64,000 nt of DNA from Ignavibacteria bacterium (GTDB lineage Bacteria > Bacteroidota > Ignavibacteria > Tepidaquicellales > Tepidaquicellaceae), in contig JABAQZ010000004.1 in the NCBI GenBank assembly GCA_019187405.1, positions 124,001-188,000 of the forward strand, read 5' to 3'. Under the pieces are notes generated by a model. The model had not been told where the DNA came from, made no database searches, and saw only the letters and a program-made list of their open reading frames with translations. Both the position numbers and the translations under genes were made by a program. The first letter of the stretch is position 1; each line of letters begins with the position of its first letter. Below are positions 46,553 through 56,159 of this stretch, piece after piece.

Positions 46553-47006
46553 AGAAAAATTTGAAAAGATGAGATTCTCAATAACTCATATTCAATCCTC
46601 CCACAGATGCTGAAACAAGTTCAGCATGACAGGGGAGGTGATGATGATTACAATTGAATTCAATGCATACTCCCACAGATGCTGAAACAAGTTCAGTATG
46701 ACAGAATGTTGTTCAGCATGTCAGGGGACTGTGTCATCCCGAACTTGTTTCGGGATCTGACAGTGGCTGTACTTGAATTAATTACAGACTTGCGATAGTA
46801 GTGAACGTACATGAATTCAATGCATACTCCCATAGATGCTGAAACAAGTTCAGCATGACAGGGTGTTATTCAGCATGACAGGGGACTGTGTCATCTCAAC
46901 AGGTTTATGTCTGCACATGATTTATCCTTCTACTTCTATTGAAATTAACAATACCAGTATTTATTTTGACATCAAAACAGTTAATCACTGAGTAATCTCA
47001 AAAGAG

Positions 47007-47216
47007 ATGGAAACATATAAAACAAAAACAAAAATTAAGAAAAGTCATAAGTTAGAATTAGAAGATATTCCTTTCGATAATGGCGAGGAAGTTGAAGTTA
47101 CAATTTCGAAAGTTGAAAAAAAAAGTAACGGGAAATATACATTAAGAGGAAGTTTGATTAAATATGACGAACCATTTGAACCGATAGATGAAGATGACTG
47201 GGAAGCATTGAAATGA
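47007..47216 (+). CDS. Antitoxin of PIN-domain toxin-antitoxin pair, copy 2
   Basis: Identical in protein sequence to the copy at 45802, from the 1205-bp tandem duplication. The leader, including both inverted repeats, is also kept, so both copies should be expressed and autoregulated alike. Overlaps the toxin gene by four bases. Confidence 0.8.
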   Translation: METYKTKTKIKKSHKLELEDIPFDNGEEVEVTISKVEKKSNGKYTLRGSLIKYDEPFEPIDEDDWEALK

Positions 47217-47605
47217 TTCTACTTGATACTCACATTTGGATATGGTGGATTTCTGATGATTCGAAGCTTTCAAAAAATTATATTCAATTAATTAAGGATA
47301 ATGAATCTGACAACTTATGCATTTCAATGATTTCAATTTGGGAGCTTACAAGACTTTTCCAAAAAGGGAGATTAAGTTTTAATGTTCCGCTTTTGGAATG
47401 GATAGATGATGCAATCAGATATCCTGGAATGAAAGTTCTTAATCTAAGTAAGGAAATTATTCTTCATACAACAAAATTAGAAAACTTTCATAAAGATCCT
47501 GCAGACCAACTAATTGTTTCAACGTCTATTGTAGAAAATATTCCATTGCTTACAATGGATAAGAGAATTCTAAAATATAAATTAGTTCAAACTCTAACTC
47601 CTTAA
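47213..47605 (+). CDS. PIN-domain toxin (VapC-like ribonuclease), copy 2
   Basis: Identical 130-residue protein to the copy at 46008, with the same four acidic catalytic residues (Asp5, Glu44, Asp98, Asp116). No inactivating change has occurred, consistent with a very recent duplication or with gene conversion between the copies. Confidence 0.9.
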   Translation: MILLDTHIWIWWISDDSKLSKNYIQLIKDNESDNLCISMISIWELTRLFQKGRLSFNVPLLEWIDDAIRYPGMKVLNLSKEIILHTTKLENFHKDPADQLIVSTSIVENIPLLTMDKRILKYKLVQTLTP

Positions 47606-47646
47606 TGAATTAATTCGTAATACTCACTTAAAATCTGATATTATAA

Positions 47647-47757
47647 ATGTCCACTGGCATTCAGAAAGCCGGCATCGGCCCGGAACTCGATAAAGCGCTG
47701 AAGCTGAAGATAGAACAATTGGATAATAAATCGGTGGAATTACTGATGAAGATTTGA
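47647..47757 (+). CDS. 36-codon ORF after the toxin gene, copy 2 (possible gene remnant)
   Basis: Second copy of the small ORF at 46442, same sequence, 1205 bases on. Function unknown; see the first copy for its unusual codon composition. Confidence 0.3.
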   Translation: MSTGIQKAGIGPELDKALKLKIEQLDNKSVELLMKI

Positions 47758-48919
47758 AGAAAAATTTGAAAAGATGAGATTCTCAATAACTCATATTCAA
47801 TCCTCCCACAGATGCTGAAACAAGTTCAGCATGACAGGGGAGGTGATGATGATTACAATTGAATTCAATGCATACTCCCACAGATGCTGAAACAAGTTCA
47901 GTATGACAGAATGTTGTTCAGCATGTCAGGGGACTGTGTCATCCCGAACTTGTTTCGGGATCTGACAGTGGCTGTACTTGAATTAATTACAGACTTGCGA
48001 TAGTAGTGAACGTACATGAATTCAATGCAGACTCCCCCAGATGCTGAAACAAGTTCAGCATGACAGAATGTTGTTCAGCATGTCAGGGGACTGTGTCATC
48101 CCGAACTTGTTTCGGGATCTGACAGTGGCTGTACTTGAATTAATTACAGACTTGCGACAATAGTGAATGTACATGAATTCAATGCATACTCCCACAGATG
48201 CTGAAACAAGTTCAGCATGACAGCGAAGGTGATGATGATTACAAATGAATTCAATGCAGACTCCCAAAGATGCTGAAACAAGTTCAGCATGACAGGGTGT
48301 TATTCAGCATGACAGGGTGTTATTCAGCATGACAGAGTGTTGTTCAGCATGACAGAGTGTTGTTCAGCATGTCAGGGGACTGTGTCATCCCGAACTTGTT
48401 TCGGGATCTGACAGTGGTTGTACTTGAATTAATTACAGACTTGCGATAGTAGTGAATGTACATGAATTCAATGCATACTTTCACAGATGCTGAAACAAGT
48501 TCAGCATGACAGAATGTTGTTCAGCATGACAGAATGTTGTTCAGCATGTCAGGGGACTGTGTCATCCCGAACTTGTTTCGGGATCTGACAGTGGCTGTAC
48601 TTGAATTAATTACAGACTTGCGATAGTAGTGAACGTACATGAATTCAATGCATACTCCCACAGATGCTGAAACAAGTTCAGCATGACAGGGTATTATTCA
48701 GCATGACAGAGTGTTGTTCAGCATGACAGAGTGTTGTTCAGCATGATAGGGGAGGTGATGATGATTACAATTGAATTCAGTGCAGACTCCCACAGATGCT
48801 GAAACAAGTTCAGCATGACAAGGTCGAAAAGCAATTACCCTTCTTAACAATTTCTTAATATAAGCTGAGATATTTATTTTATATTTTGCTTAAGTAAGAA
48901 AAGACAAATCTGAAAATTA

Positions 48920-49969
48920 ATGAAATGTTTAATTGCCATAATCGCATGTCTGATACTGGTTTCATGTTCAAAAGAAAAAAATAAACCGGTAGGGAAGTCG
49001 TCAGGCGGTCAAATAATCGGCGCAGGTGCAACTTTTCCTTACCCTATATATTCAAAATGGTTTTATGAATTTGCAAAGATTAATCCCGAAGCTAAAATTA
49101 ATTATCAGTCTATTGGAAGCGGCGGGGGTATTAGACAAATTACGGAGGGAACAGTTGACTTCGGCGCATCTGACAGCCCGATGAGCAAAGATGATATCGC
49201 AAAAGCAAATTCTAAAAACAATAATAAAATCATACATATCCCGACAGTTATCGGAGCAATTGTACTTACATACAACATACCCGGTATAAATGAAAGCATT
49301 AATCTTTCTGGAGATGTTATTTCGGATATTTATCTGGGAAACATTAAAAAATGGAATGATCCAAAAATTAAAAAAGATAATCCAAATGTAAATCTTCCAG
49401 ATAAGGACATACTTGTAACTTACAGAACTGACGGAAGCGGAACGACTTATGTGTTTACCGACTATCTTGGAAAAGTCAGCGACGAATGGAAATCAAAAGT
49501 CGGCGTTGCAAAAGATGTCAGGTTTCCTGTTGGACAAGGTGGAAAAGGAAATGAAGGAGTTACCGGAATTGTTAAGCAGATGGAATATTCGATTGGATAT
49601 GTTGAACTAATTTATGCACTGCAGAATAAACTTAATTTTGCAAAAGTAAAAAATTCCGAAGGAGAATTTATTTCTCCGGCGCTTGAGTCGCTGACAATTG
49701 CAGCTGCTGGATCAGTTGAGGAAATTCCGGATGATTTAAGACAGTCCATTACAAATGCAAAAGGAAAAGGTGCTTATCCGATTTCAAGTTATACTTACAT
49801 TCTGATTTATGAAAATCAAAAGGATGTCATTAAAGGAAAAATCTTGAAAGAATTCCTTCAGTGGGCATTGTCAGATGGAGGAAAATTTGCCAAAAATCTC
49901 GGATATGCACCGTTGCCTGATCAGGTAATTCAAAAAGCAAATTCAAAAATTGCAGGAATCAGATATTAA
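48920..49969 (+). CDS. pstS: Phosphate ABC transporter substrate-binding lipoprotein
   Basis: 349 residues with a lipoprotein signal (MKCLIAIIACLILVSCSKE, lipobox LVSC). The mature part matches PstS: GAGATFPYPIYSKWFYEF, YQSIGSGGGIRQI, VDFGASDSPMS, IPTVIGAIVLTYNIPG, the phosphate-binding TYRTDGSGTTYVFTDYL, and GQGGKGNEGV. It captures periplasmic phosphate for PstCAB. First gene of pstS-pstC-pstA-pstB; its end overlaps pstC by 20 bases. The palindromic array ends about 100 bases before it, so its promoter is in the short gap. No clear Pho box was identified. Confidence 0.95.
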   Translation: MKCLIAIIACLILVSCSKEKNKPVGKSSGGQIIGAGATFPYPIYSKWFYEFAKINPEAKINYQSIGSGGGIRQITEGTVDFGASDSPMSKDDIAKANSKNNNKIIHIPTVIGAIVLTYNIPGINESINLSGDVISDIYLGNIKKWNDPKIKKDNPNVNLPDKDILVTYRTDGSGTTYVFTDYLGKVSDEWKSKVGVAKDVRFPVGQGGKGNEGVTGIVKQMEYSIGYVELIYALQNKLNFAKVKNSEGEFISPALESLTIAAAGSVEEIPDDLRQSITNAKGKGAYPISSYTYILIYENQKDVIKGKILKEFLQWALSDGGKFAKNLGYAPLPDQVIQKANSKIAGIRY

Positions 49970-50909
49970 AATATCAGAAGAAATAAGTACAAAGGAAATA
50001 AGAAGTAAAAGAAAACCTGGAGACATTTTCTTTGAAAATCTTACACTGTTGTTTGCACTTCTTCTTATCGGACTTGTATTGTTCATTGCAATTGAAATCT
50101 ATGGAGACTCAGCCGAAAGCATTGAACATTTCGGGTTTAGTTTTATTTTTTCTTCCGATTGGAATCCAGTTACTGAAAAATTCGGCGCGCTGGCATTTAT
50201 TTATGGAACAATAGTTTCATCTATTCTCGCACTGCTTATTTCATTGCCGGTAAGTATAGGTGTTGCCGTCTTTCTTTCGGAGATAGTTCATAAGTCAGTA
50301 AGAACTCCGGTAAGTTTTCTTGTGGAAATACTTGCGGCAATACCGAGTATCATTTACGGATTCTGGGGAATCTATGTGCTGGCTCCTTTTATGGCAAGTA
50401 CTGTTCAGCCGGCATTGAGTTCTTTGTTTGGTTTTCTTCCGTTATTTCAGGGACCAATCTTTGGAACAGGAATGCTGACGGCATCCTTAATACTTGCAAT
50501 AATGATAACGCCGATTATTTCTTCAATTACAAGAGATGTATTAAAAGCAATACCGGTATCACAAAGAGAAGCGGCTTATGCTCTCGGCGCAACAAGATGG
50601 GAAGCAATTAAAATGGCATTGCTTAATGCAAGAAGCGGAATTCTTGGTGGAGCAGTGCTTGGACTCGGCAGAGCAATTGGAGAAACTATGGCAGTTACAA
50701 TGGTAATCGGAAACAAAGCACAGATCAAAGCATCGCTGTTTGAGCCAGCATATTCAATGGCATCAGTCATTGCCAATGAATTTGCCGAAGCATCGGGGAG
50801 CTTGCATATCAGCTCTTTGATTGAAATAGGATTGCTGCTGTTTGGAGTAACATTCATAGTAAACACTTTTGCGAGAATTTTAATATACAGTGTAACAAGA
50901 AAAACATAA
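49950..50909 (+). CDS. pstC: Phosphate ABC transporter permease PstC
   Basis: 319 residues from a TTG at 49950 that overlaps the end of pstS; no ATG exists in frame until deep in the protein, so a rare start is required. Six membrane segments are visible (LTLLFALLLIGLVLFIAIEIYG, GTIVSSILALLISLPVSIGVAVFLSEI, VEILAAIPSIIYGFWGIYVL and others). The EAA loop REAAYALGATRWEAIKMALLNARSGILGG contacts PstB, and GRAIGETMAVTMVIGN is the family signature. Forms the membrane channel with PstA. Confidence 0.95.
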   Translation: MQESDIKISEEISTKEIRSKRKPGDIFFENLTLLFALLLIGLVLFIAIEIYGDSAESIEHFGFSFIFSSDWNPVTEKFGALAFIYGTIVSSILALLISLPVSIGVAVFLSEIVHKSVRTPVSFLVEILAAIPSIIYGFWGIYVLAPFMASTVQPALSSLFGFLPLFQGPIFGTGMLTASLILAIMITPIISSITRDVLKAIPVSQREAAYALGATRWEAIKMALLNARSGILGGAVLGLGRAIGETMAVTMVIGNKAQIKASLFEPAYSMASVIANEFAEASGSLHISSLIEIGLLLFGVTFIVNTFARILIYSVTRKT

Positions 50910-50911
50910 GC

Positions 50912-51787
50912 ATGGAATTGACTGAAAAGAAATTTAAAATGCCGGGAAATATCAGAAGACGTAAGCTTGTAAATTCAGTCATGATAATTTTATGTGTAAT
51001 TGCTGGAATAATTACGATACTTCCTTTGCTTTATATTTTCTTTTACACAACAAAATCGGGGATCACTTCTCTTAATCTTGATTTCTTTATAAATATGCCT
51101 AAACCCGTCGGTGAAGAAGGCGGAGGTATGGCAAATGCAATTGTCGGAAGTATTATTCTTATTGGAATTGGTTCATTAATAGGCATACCTGTGGGAGTCA
51201 TGTCCGGGATTTACATTTCAGAATATTCAAAAAACATAACTGCATTCATTATTAAATTTGTTACCGACATATTAAGCGGGATTCCTTCAATTATTATAGG
51301 AATATTTGCCTACGGGCTGATAGTAATAAACATGCAGAGATTTTCGGCGCTGGCAGGAGGTTTTGCGCTCGGAATACTAATGATACCGACAATTACAAAA
51401 GTTACGGAAGAAATGCTTAAGCTTGTACCTCAGTCAATCAGAGAAGCATCTCTTGCGCTTGGTGTATCGAGATGGAAAACGGTATTGAGAATAGCGCTTA
51501 CGACAGCTTCATCGGGAATTATTACAGGGATTCTTCTTGCAATTGCAAGAGCTGCAGGAGAGACGGCTCCATTGTTGTTCACGGCATTTGGTAATTCATT
51601 CTGGCAGACGGAGATAGACCAGCCGATTGCTGCATTGCCATTACAGATATTTGCTTATGCAATTTCACCTTATGAAGACTGGCACAGACAGGCATGGGCA
51701 GGAGCGTTTGTATTGATTCTGCTTGTGTTCGTTATAAATCTTATTGTCAGATTTGTAACAAGAAATAAATTTTCAGGGAATCAGTAA
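50912..51787 (+). CDS. pstA: Phosphate ABC transporter permease PstA
   Basis: 291 residues, starting two bases after pstC. Membrane segments include [22 protein letters not shown] and [49 protein letters not shown] is the permease core, and [30 protein letters not shown] the EAA loop for Pst[18 protein letters not shown] is the PstA signature, with the [11 protein letters not shown] approach to the first permease helix. Confidence 0.95.
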   Translation: MELTEKKFKMPGNIRRRKLVNSVMIILCVIAGIITILPLLYIFFYTTKSGITSLNLDFFINMPKPVGEEGGGMANAIVGSIILIGIGSLIGIPVGVMSGIYISEYSKNITAFIIKFVTDILSGIPSIIIGIFAYGLIVINMQRFSALAGGFALGILMIPTITKVTEEMLKLVPQSIREASLALGVSRWKTVLRIALTTASSGIITGILLAIARAAGETAPLLFTAFGNSFWQTEIDQPIAALPLQIFAYAISPYEDWHRQAWAGAFVLILLVFVINLIVRFVTRNKFSGNQ

Positions 51788-51791
51788 ACAA

Positions 51792-52625
51792 ATGGAAAAC
51801 GATACAATAATAACCGACACAATAGATGATTCTGAAGATATTCATGATTCCGGAAAGCATGACACGGCAGATACGAAAACAGCTTTAAGGACGATAAATC
51901 TTTCAGTAAAGTTTTTTGACAAGCTTGCGATTAAAAATATTAACATCAGAGTCAAAAAAAATAATGTTGCGGCAATTATCGGTCCGTCAGGATGCGGAAA
52001 ATCCACATTTCTCCGTTCGATAAATTTAATGCATGATCTTACGCCCGGTGCAAAAGTTTACGGCGATATCTATGTTCACAATGAACACATAACCGATAAT
52101 AATGTGGTTGATCTCAGGAAAAAAGTCGGAATGGTTTTCCAAAAGCCGAATCCATTTCCTACGATGTCAATTTATGATAATGTAGCCGCAGGATTAAAGC
52201 TGAACGGAATAAGGAATAAATCCTTGTTTGATGAAACAGTTGAAAAGAATCTTACATACACAGGTCTCTGGGATGAAGTCAAAGACAGATTGAAATCTCC
52301 CGCGATAAGTCTTTCCGGAGGGCAGCAACAGAGATTATGCATTGCAAGAACGATTGCCGTAAAACCGGAAATCATTTTAATGGATGAGCCGACAAGCGCT
52401 CTTGATCCTGTCTCTACTTCAAAAATTGAAGAGTTAATAATAAACTTTAAGAAGCATTACACTATTATTATTGTTACACATAATATGCAGCAAGCGGGAA
52501 GAATTAGCGATTATACAGCATTCTTTTATTTAGGAAAACTGGTCGAGTATTCCAGAACAAGAAGATTATTTACCAATCCCAGAGAAAAGCTAACAGAAGA
52601 ATATGTTACGGGTAAATTCGGTTAA
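51792..52625 (+). CDS. pstB: Phosphate ABC transporter ATP-binding protein PstB
   Basis: 277 residues. Walker [10 protein letters not shown] is at about residue 63, the Q-loop [20 protein letters not shown] follows, the ABC signature is [17 protein letters not shown], Walker [18 protein letters not shown] and the switch His [10 protein letters not shown]. An N-terminal extension of about 30 acidic residues ([20 protein letters not shown]) is longer than in most PstB proteins. phoU, which usually follows, is absent: the next gene is an L,D-transpeptidase. Confidence 0.96.
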   Translation: MENDTIITDTIDDSEDIHDSGKHDTADTKTALRTINLSVKFFDKLAIKNINIRVKKNNVAAIIGPSGCGKSTFLRSINLMHDLTPGAKVYGDIYVHNEHITDNNVVDLRKKVGMVFQKPNPFPTMSIYDNVAAGLKLNGIRNKSLFDETVEKNLTYTGLWDEVKDRLKSPAISLSGGQQQRLCIARTIAVKPEIILMDEPTSALDPVSTSKIEELIINFKKHYTIIIVTHNMQQAGRISDYTAFFYLGKLVEYSRTRRLFTNPREKLTEEYVTGKFG

Positions 52626-52778
52626 TTTTTTCAAATTTACCTTAATCGTTTAGAAAATATTCAAACTGCTGTGTCGTATTTATATTTCCCGATTGAGAAC
52701 AAGGTATATAAAAAAAATTTTGATCTTTTAATTTGCAAATATGTTTAATTTTATTCAAATAATTGATATTTTGCAGAG

Positions 52779-53891
52779 GTGAATTACGCAAAAAACATAG
52801 AAAGCTTAGAAATCAGAGATTCCTCTGCGCCGAATTCTTTTGAAAAAGAAAAAGGAAAGAAGATTTATGCCTTTATTTATCCTTTAATTATTGCGCTTGT
52901 TTCTTTTTCAGGTCTTCTATTTGAATCTCAATATGATTCAGTTCGATTGAATAATGAAGAATTAAACGAAACAACAGGGGGAAGTATAAAAAATTCTGGA
53001 AAGTTTAACATACTTTCGCCAGATGACAATTCATCCGGGATTAAGGACACTGTTTATACTGAACTTGATACCTGGCTTGAACTGCGAATTGATCAGCAGA
53101 TGCTATATCAGCATCGCAGGGACGGAAGTGTTATAAAATATCCGGTTTCAACAGGCAATAAATCTTCCGGTGATCCGGAAGCTCTTGAGTCTAGACCCGG
53201 AGTTTTTGCAATATTTCTTAAAGTGGAACATCATAAATCATCACAGTTTAATTCAGCAAACATGTATCATTTTATGCCTTTTAATCAGGGAATAGGTTTC
53301 CATTCCATTGATGGTACGGGATATTATTCTCATCTCGGAGTAAGACCTTCTTCTCACGGCTGTATAAGGATGAAGCATGAACATGCCAAAAAACTTTTTA
53401 GTGAATCTCCGGTGGGAACTTTGGTGCTTGCAAGCAGAGGATATTCAGCCAGAACAATTGCATTTGCAGAAAAAGATTTTAAGAATGAAAAGAATTATGA
53501 AAAAGATGAAATGAAGTATATGCTTGCAAATAATCTTTACAATATTGCCAACGGAAGGTATTATCTTGAGGGAAGGAAAAAGTTCGTCGTAAATCCAAAA
53601 TACATACCCGTTTCAGGAATATACAATGGTTATGATTTAAAACTTCCCGAAAAACAGTTGATCCCGAGAAGCTTTGCGGCATTTTATGAAAAACCGGATA
53701 AGCTGAAAATTTATGTTAATTCTGAAATTGAAGCCGATAGAATACCTGATGAATTTGAAGAGGTACTGGTAAACGCCGAAGAGAACACCGGTGAATTACA
53801 CGAAAAGAATGTCAATTCTTCGTCGGAGTTGATTAAAGAATATTTCAACAATCCGATCGGTATTCTGCCTTATTTCGGACCAAAGAAGTGA
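52779..53891 (+). CDS. Membrane-anchored L,D-transpeptidase (YkuD domain)
   Basis: 370 residues from a GTG at 52779. One membrane segment near residues 30-48 (IYAFIYPLIIALVSFSGLLF) anchors it, and the rest is periplasmic. The YkuD catalytic motif is complete: MPFNQGIGFHSIDGTGYYSHLG, then RPSSHGCIRMKHEHAKKLF with the His and the nucleophilic Cys of SHGCIRM. It links diaminopimelate residues in peptidoglycan or attaches proteins to it. The C-terminal 130 residues are charged and of unknown role. It follows the pst operon after 150 bases and is probably a separate unit. Confidence 0.9.
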   Translation: MNYAKNIESLEIRDSSAPNSFEKEKGKKIYAFIYPLIIALVSFSGLLFESQYDSVRLNNEELNETTGGSIKNSGKFNILSPDDNSSGIKDTVYTELDTWLELRIDQQMLYQHRRDGSVIKYPVSTGNKSSGDPEALESRPGVFAIFLKVEHHKSSQFNSANMYHFMPFNQGIGFHSIDGTGYYSHLGVRPSSHGCIRMKHEHAKKLFSESPVGTLVLASRGYSARTIAFAEKDFKNEKNYEKDEMKYMLANNLYNIANGRYYLEGRKKFVVNPKYIPVSGIYNGYDLKLPEKQLIPRSFAAFYEKPDKLKIYVNSEIEADRIPDEFEEVLVNAEENTGELHEKNVNSSSELIKEYFNNPIGILPYFGPKK

Positions 53892-54053
53892 AAAGGAAAT
53901 TTATAATTTTGAATTAAAAATCAGAAAAGTATTATGATATTTAGCTTTTATTTATAAAATTTTTCGTTTAAGTTGAAAAAAAATTGGAACTAAAAATATT
54001 TCAGTAAGTTAAATATTTAAAAGAATTTAAAACCTAACTTAACGGAGGTTAAA

Positions 54054-54917
54054 ATGTCAGAGACTATCGACAACAGCAACGAGATGTTTGCTGAAATTAA
54101 CAAAAACATGAAATACGGCGCACCCGAGCTGAAAAAGCTATATCAGAAATATTTAACTCGAGGTTTGATTATTGCCGTAGTTGCTCATTTGTTATTACTT
54201 GGAACTTATGTAGGCGCGATGTATCTCGAAAAAGTAAAAGCCGAGCAGGAGAAAAATCTTCAGGATAAAGTTTTTAACTTAGAGGATCTGGAACTTCCTC
54301 CTCCAATTGATGAGATACCTCCGGATATTCCAAAGGATGTAGCTCTGAAAGACCTTTCTGCACTTGTTCCCGAGCCGGTAGCAAAAAAGTTTGTAACTGA
54401 AGAAGTAAAATTAAAAAGCCAGCAAGAGCTCGAGGAAGTTAAGCTGCCGGTTGCATCTACTGGAACCGACGACCCTACAAAGGTAGATCCAAATGCACAC
54501 GTAGGAAAAATTGAAGAGAAAAAGGTAGAAGAGAAAGTAGAGAAGAAGGAAGAGAAAAAGAAGGAAGTATTCCAGCAGTTTGAAGTAGAAAAAGCTCCGG
54601 TTGCGGTAAATCTCGGACAGGTAAAAGGCTCGATGCGATATCCTGAAATAGCAAGGCAATCGGGAATTGAAGGTAGAGTGGTGGCAAAGGTGCTTGTCGG
54701 AACAGACGGCTCGGTAATAAAGGTTGGCGGCATAAGCGGACCGGAAGTTTTCCATGACGAAGTAGCCGATAAAGTTATGAACCTTCAGTTTAATCCTGCA
54801 ATTCAAGGGGGACAGACTGTAAAGTGCTGGGTAAGCGTTCCTTTTAGTTTTACATTGAGCGCAAAGGATAAAAAGAAAACCGAAGATGAAGAAGAAAGTT
54901 CGGATGAAGGAAATTAA
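54054..54917 (+). CDS. tonB: Energy transducer TonB
   Basis: 287 residues. One membrane span at about residues 34-52 (GLIIAVVAHLLLLGTYVGAMYL), then a long Pro/Glu/Lys-rich periplasmic linker (LPPPIDEIPPDIPKDV, EEKKVEEKVEKKEEKKKEV), and the TonB C-terminal domain (GSMRYPEIARQSGIEGRVVAKVLVGTDGSV, ending with CWVSVPFSFTL). It transmits proton-motive force to outer-membrane receptors. The Shine-Dalgarno ACGGAGGT is strong. It heads a four-gene set (tonB, small membrane protein, PstS-like, TPR); exbB and exbD, usually beside it in Bacteroidota, are not in the window. Confidence 0.93.
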   Translation: MSETIDNSNEMFAEINKNMKYGAPELKKLYQKYLTRGLIIAVVAHLLLLGTYVGAMYLEKVKAEQEKNLQDKVFNLEDLELPPPIDEIPPDIPKDVALKDLSALVPEPVAKKFVTEEVKLKSQQELEEVKLPVASTGTDDPTKVDPNAHVGKIEEKKVEEKVEKKEEKKKEVFQQFEVEKAPVAVNLGQVKGSMRYPEIARQSGIEGRVVAKVLVGTDGSVIKVGGISGPEVFHDEVADKVMNLQFNPAIQGGQTVKCWVSVPFSFTLSAKDKKKTEDEEESSDEGN

Positions 54918-54922
54918 TCAAT

Positions 54923-55165
54923 GTGAACGCAGCAGTTATAATTAATTATGTTACATCAGTTCTTACATTTTTTATCGGCATAATTCTGGTATCGGGTTAT
55001 TTTTCACAATTGAAGAACAATACTATGATTGTATTTGGTATTGTTCTCATTATTTATGGACTGTTCAGGTTTGTAAATACAACGTACAAAGTCAATCAAC
55101 AGAAGATGAGCGACAAGCTTGAAGCGCTGAAATCGGAAAGAGATAAATTGTTTAAAGGAAAATGA
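54923..55165 (+). CDS. Small membrane protein of the tonB operon
   Basis: 80 residues starting from a GTG at 54923; an ATG two bases earlier is immediately stopped. Two membrane segments (VIINYVTSVLTFFIGIILVSGYF and NTMIVFGIVLIIYGLFRFVN) are followed by a charged helix (KLEALKSERDKLFKGK). Small two-span proteins of this kind lie between TonB and PstS-like genes in FCB bacteria. The function is unknown. The stop overlaps the start of the next gene by four bases (ATGA). Confidence 0.75.
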   Translation: MNAAVIINYVTSVLTFFIGIILVSGYFSQLKNNTMIVFGIVLIIYGLFRFVNTTYKVNQQKMSDKLEALKSERDKLFKGK

Positions 55166-56124
55166 AAATATTAAACTGCATAATATTATTTTTGATTACT
55201 TCTTTATTTTATTCATGCAAGTTTGATGAAATAAAATCTGTAACTACAACAGGGGAATTAAACATTACTGTTGACGAGAATGTCGAACCGCTTATGAAAG
55301 ACGAGATTAAAGAGTTCATGAGATTAAATCCTGAAGCTAAGATTAATATGAAGGTTGTTCCAACAAGAGTTGCAAAAGCCGACTTGATAAACGGCGATAC
55401 AAAGCTGATTGTAGTTACTCGAAATTTTGACGAAAAGGAAAATGAGATTCTTCAGAAGAATAAAATGGAAGTAAAAGAATATCCGATTGCAATTGACGGA
55501 ATTGGTTTCATTGTAAATGTAAAAAATCCGATAAAGAGAGTTACTTCGGAGGATTTGAAAAAGATTTTTACGGGTGAAATAACAAAATGGACAGAGGTTA
55601 AATCTTCGCAGGATGAAGAACAAAACAAAGAAGCCGCAAAATTTTTTAATGCTTCAAATGATAAAATTAAACTCTTCATCCAAAGAAAGAATTCATCCAC
55701 TCATGATTTCGTTTTAGACAGCATTTTAAAACAGGTTCAATATTCTACTTCCGGCACTGTATGTTCGACTTCCGTTCAAATGCTTGGTTCAATCAGGGAA
55801 AACGAAAGCGCTATTGGAATAATTAACATGAACTGGCTGACAACGGGAAAACATGATACCATTGACACAACAGTAAAAGCTCTAAGGATTTCCAAAATAC
55901 GGGACAATGGATTTCAAGAAGACTTTGCGGAGTTTCACCAGGGACTCATTTATAATGCAAAATATCCATACAGGAGAACTATTTATGTAATTACATCTGA
56001 ACAAGATATGGGTTTGGGAACAGGGTTTATAACTTTTTTGACAAAGACAGACGGACAAAAGGTAGTTTTGAAAAACAGCCTTGTGCCGGTTACACAGCCT
56101 GTCAGATCAATACAGCTAAATTAA
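55162..56124 (+). CDS. PstS-like substrate-binding lipoprotein of the tonB operon
   Basis: 320 residues, lipoprotein signal with lipobox FYSC (MKILNCIILFLITSLFYSCK). The mature part has a periplasmic binding-protein fold of PstS type: LNITVDENVEPLMKDEIKEF, LIVVTRNFDEKE, AIDGIGFIVNVKNPIKRVTS, LKKIFTGEITKWTEV, SSTHDFVLDSIL, but lacks the canonical GSGTT phosphate loop, carrying RKNSSTHDF instead. It belongs to the tonB gene cluster rather than to the pst transporter, so a structural or regulatory role, or a different anion, is possible. Confidence 0.85.
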   Translation: MKILNCIILFLITSLFYSCKFDEIKSVTTTGELNITVDENVEPLMKDEIKEFMRLNPEAKINMKVVPTRVAKADLINGDTKLIVVTRNFDEKENEILQKNKMEVKEYPIAIDGIGFIVNVKNPIKRVTSEDLKKIFTGEITKWTEVKSSQDEEQNKEAAKFFNASNDKIKLFIQRKNSSTHDFVLDSILKQVQYSTSGTVCSTSVQMLGSIRENESAIGIINMNWLTTGKHDTIDTTVKALRISKIRDNGFQEDFAEFHQGLIYNAKYPYRRTIYVITSEQDMGLGTGFITFLTKTDGQKVVLKNSLVPVTQPVRSIQLN

Positions 56125-56159
56125 AAACTTTTACAAATATTGTTTAACATAAATCTAAA

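Larger units (their letters stand above)
45683..48093 (+). repeat. Tandem duplication of a 1.2-kb segment carrying a toxin-antitoxin module
   Basis: Everything from about 45721 to 46823 reappears 1205 bases on (46926 to 48028): leader, antitoxin, toxin, a short ORF, and one unit of the palindromic array. I see no base difference inside the genes; the encoded proteins are identical. The left edge differs a little (ACATGAATTCATCC versus ACATGATTTATCC), and beyond the right edge the copies diverge inside array repeats. The duplication was probably made by recombination between array repeats, and recently. Confidence 0.93.
42460..48822. repeat. 6.4-kb array of nested palindromic (REP-like) repeats
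   Basis: The stretch is built from two related hairpins. Type A, CCCGAACTTGTTTCGGG, occurs about 19 times, nearly always as TCATCCCGAACTTGTTTCGG; type B, TGCTGAAACAAGTTCAGCA, occurs even more often. Their cores (GAACTTGTTTC and GAAACAAGTTC) are reverse complements. A usual unit of 150-230 bases is: hairpin A, GATCTGACAGTGG, TACTTGAATTAATTACAGAC, GTACATGAATTCAATGC, hairpin B, then one to several 20-base steps TGACAGAGTGTTGTTCAGCA, then TGTCAGGGGACTGTG. An alternative short unit contains GAGGTGATGATGATTACAAT. Minus-strand frames across it (MLNLFQHLWEY..., MGVCIEFNCNHHHLPCHAE...) are products of the repeat, not genes. It ends at the pst operon. Confidence 0.92.

Noticed and set aside
42460-48822. 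A CRISPR array
   Set aside because: Units are of uneven length, spacers are themselves repeated, the hairpins are longer and more numerous than CRISPR repeats, and there are no cas genes.
42460-48822. A chromosomal integron with attC sites carrying toxin-antitoxin cassettes
   Set aside because: No integrase and no attC-type core sites (GTTRRRY) at cassette ends were seen; the similarity is only that a toxin-antitoxin pair sits in a repeat array.
54260-54733. Long minus-strand frame opposite tonB
   Set aside because: Ser/Phe/Thr-rich shadow of the Lys/Glu/Pro-rich linker of TonB; no start signal.
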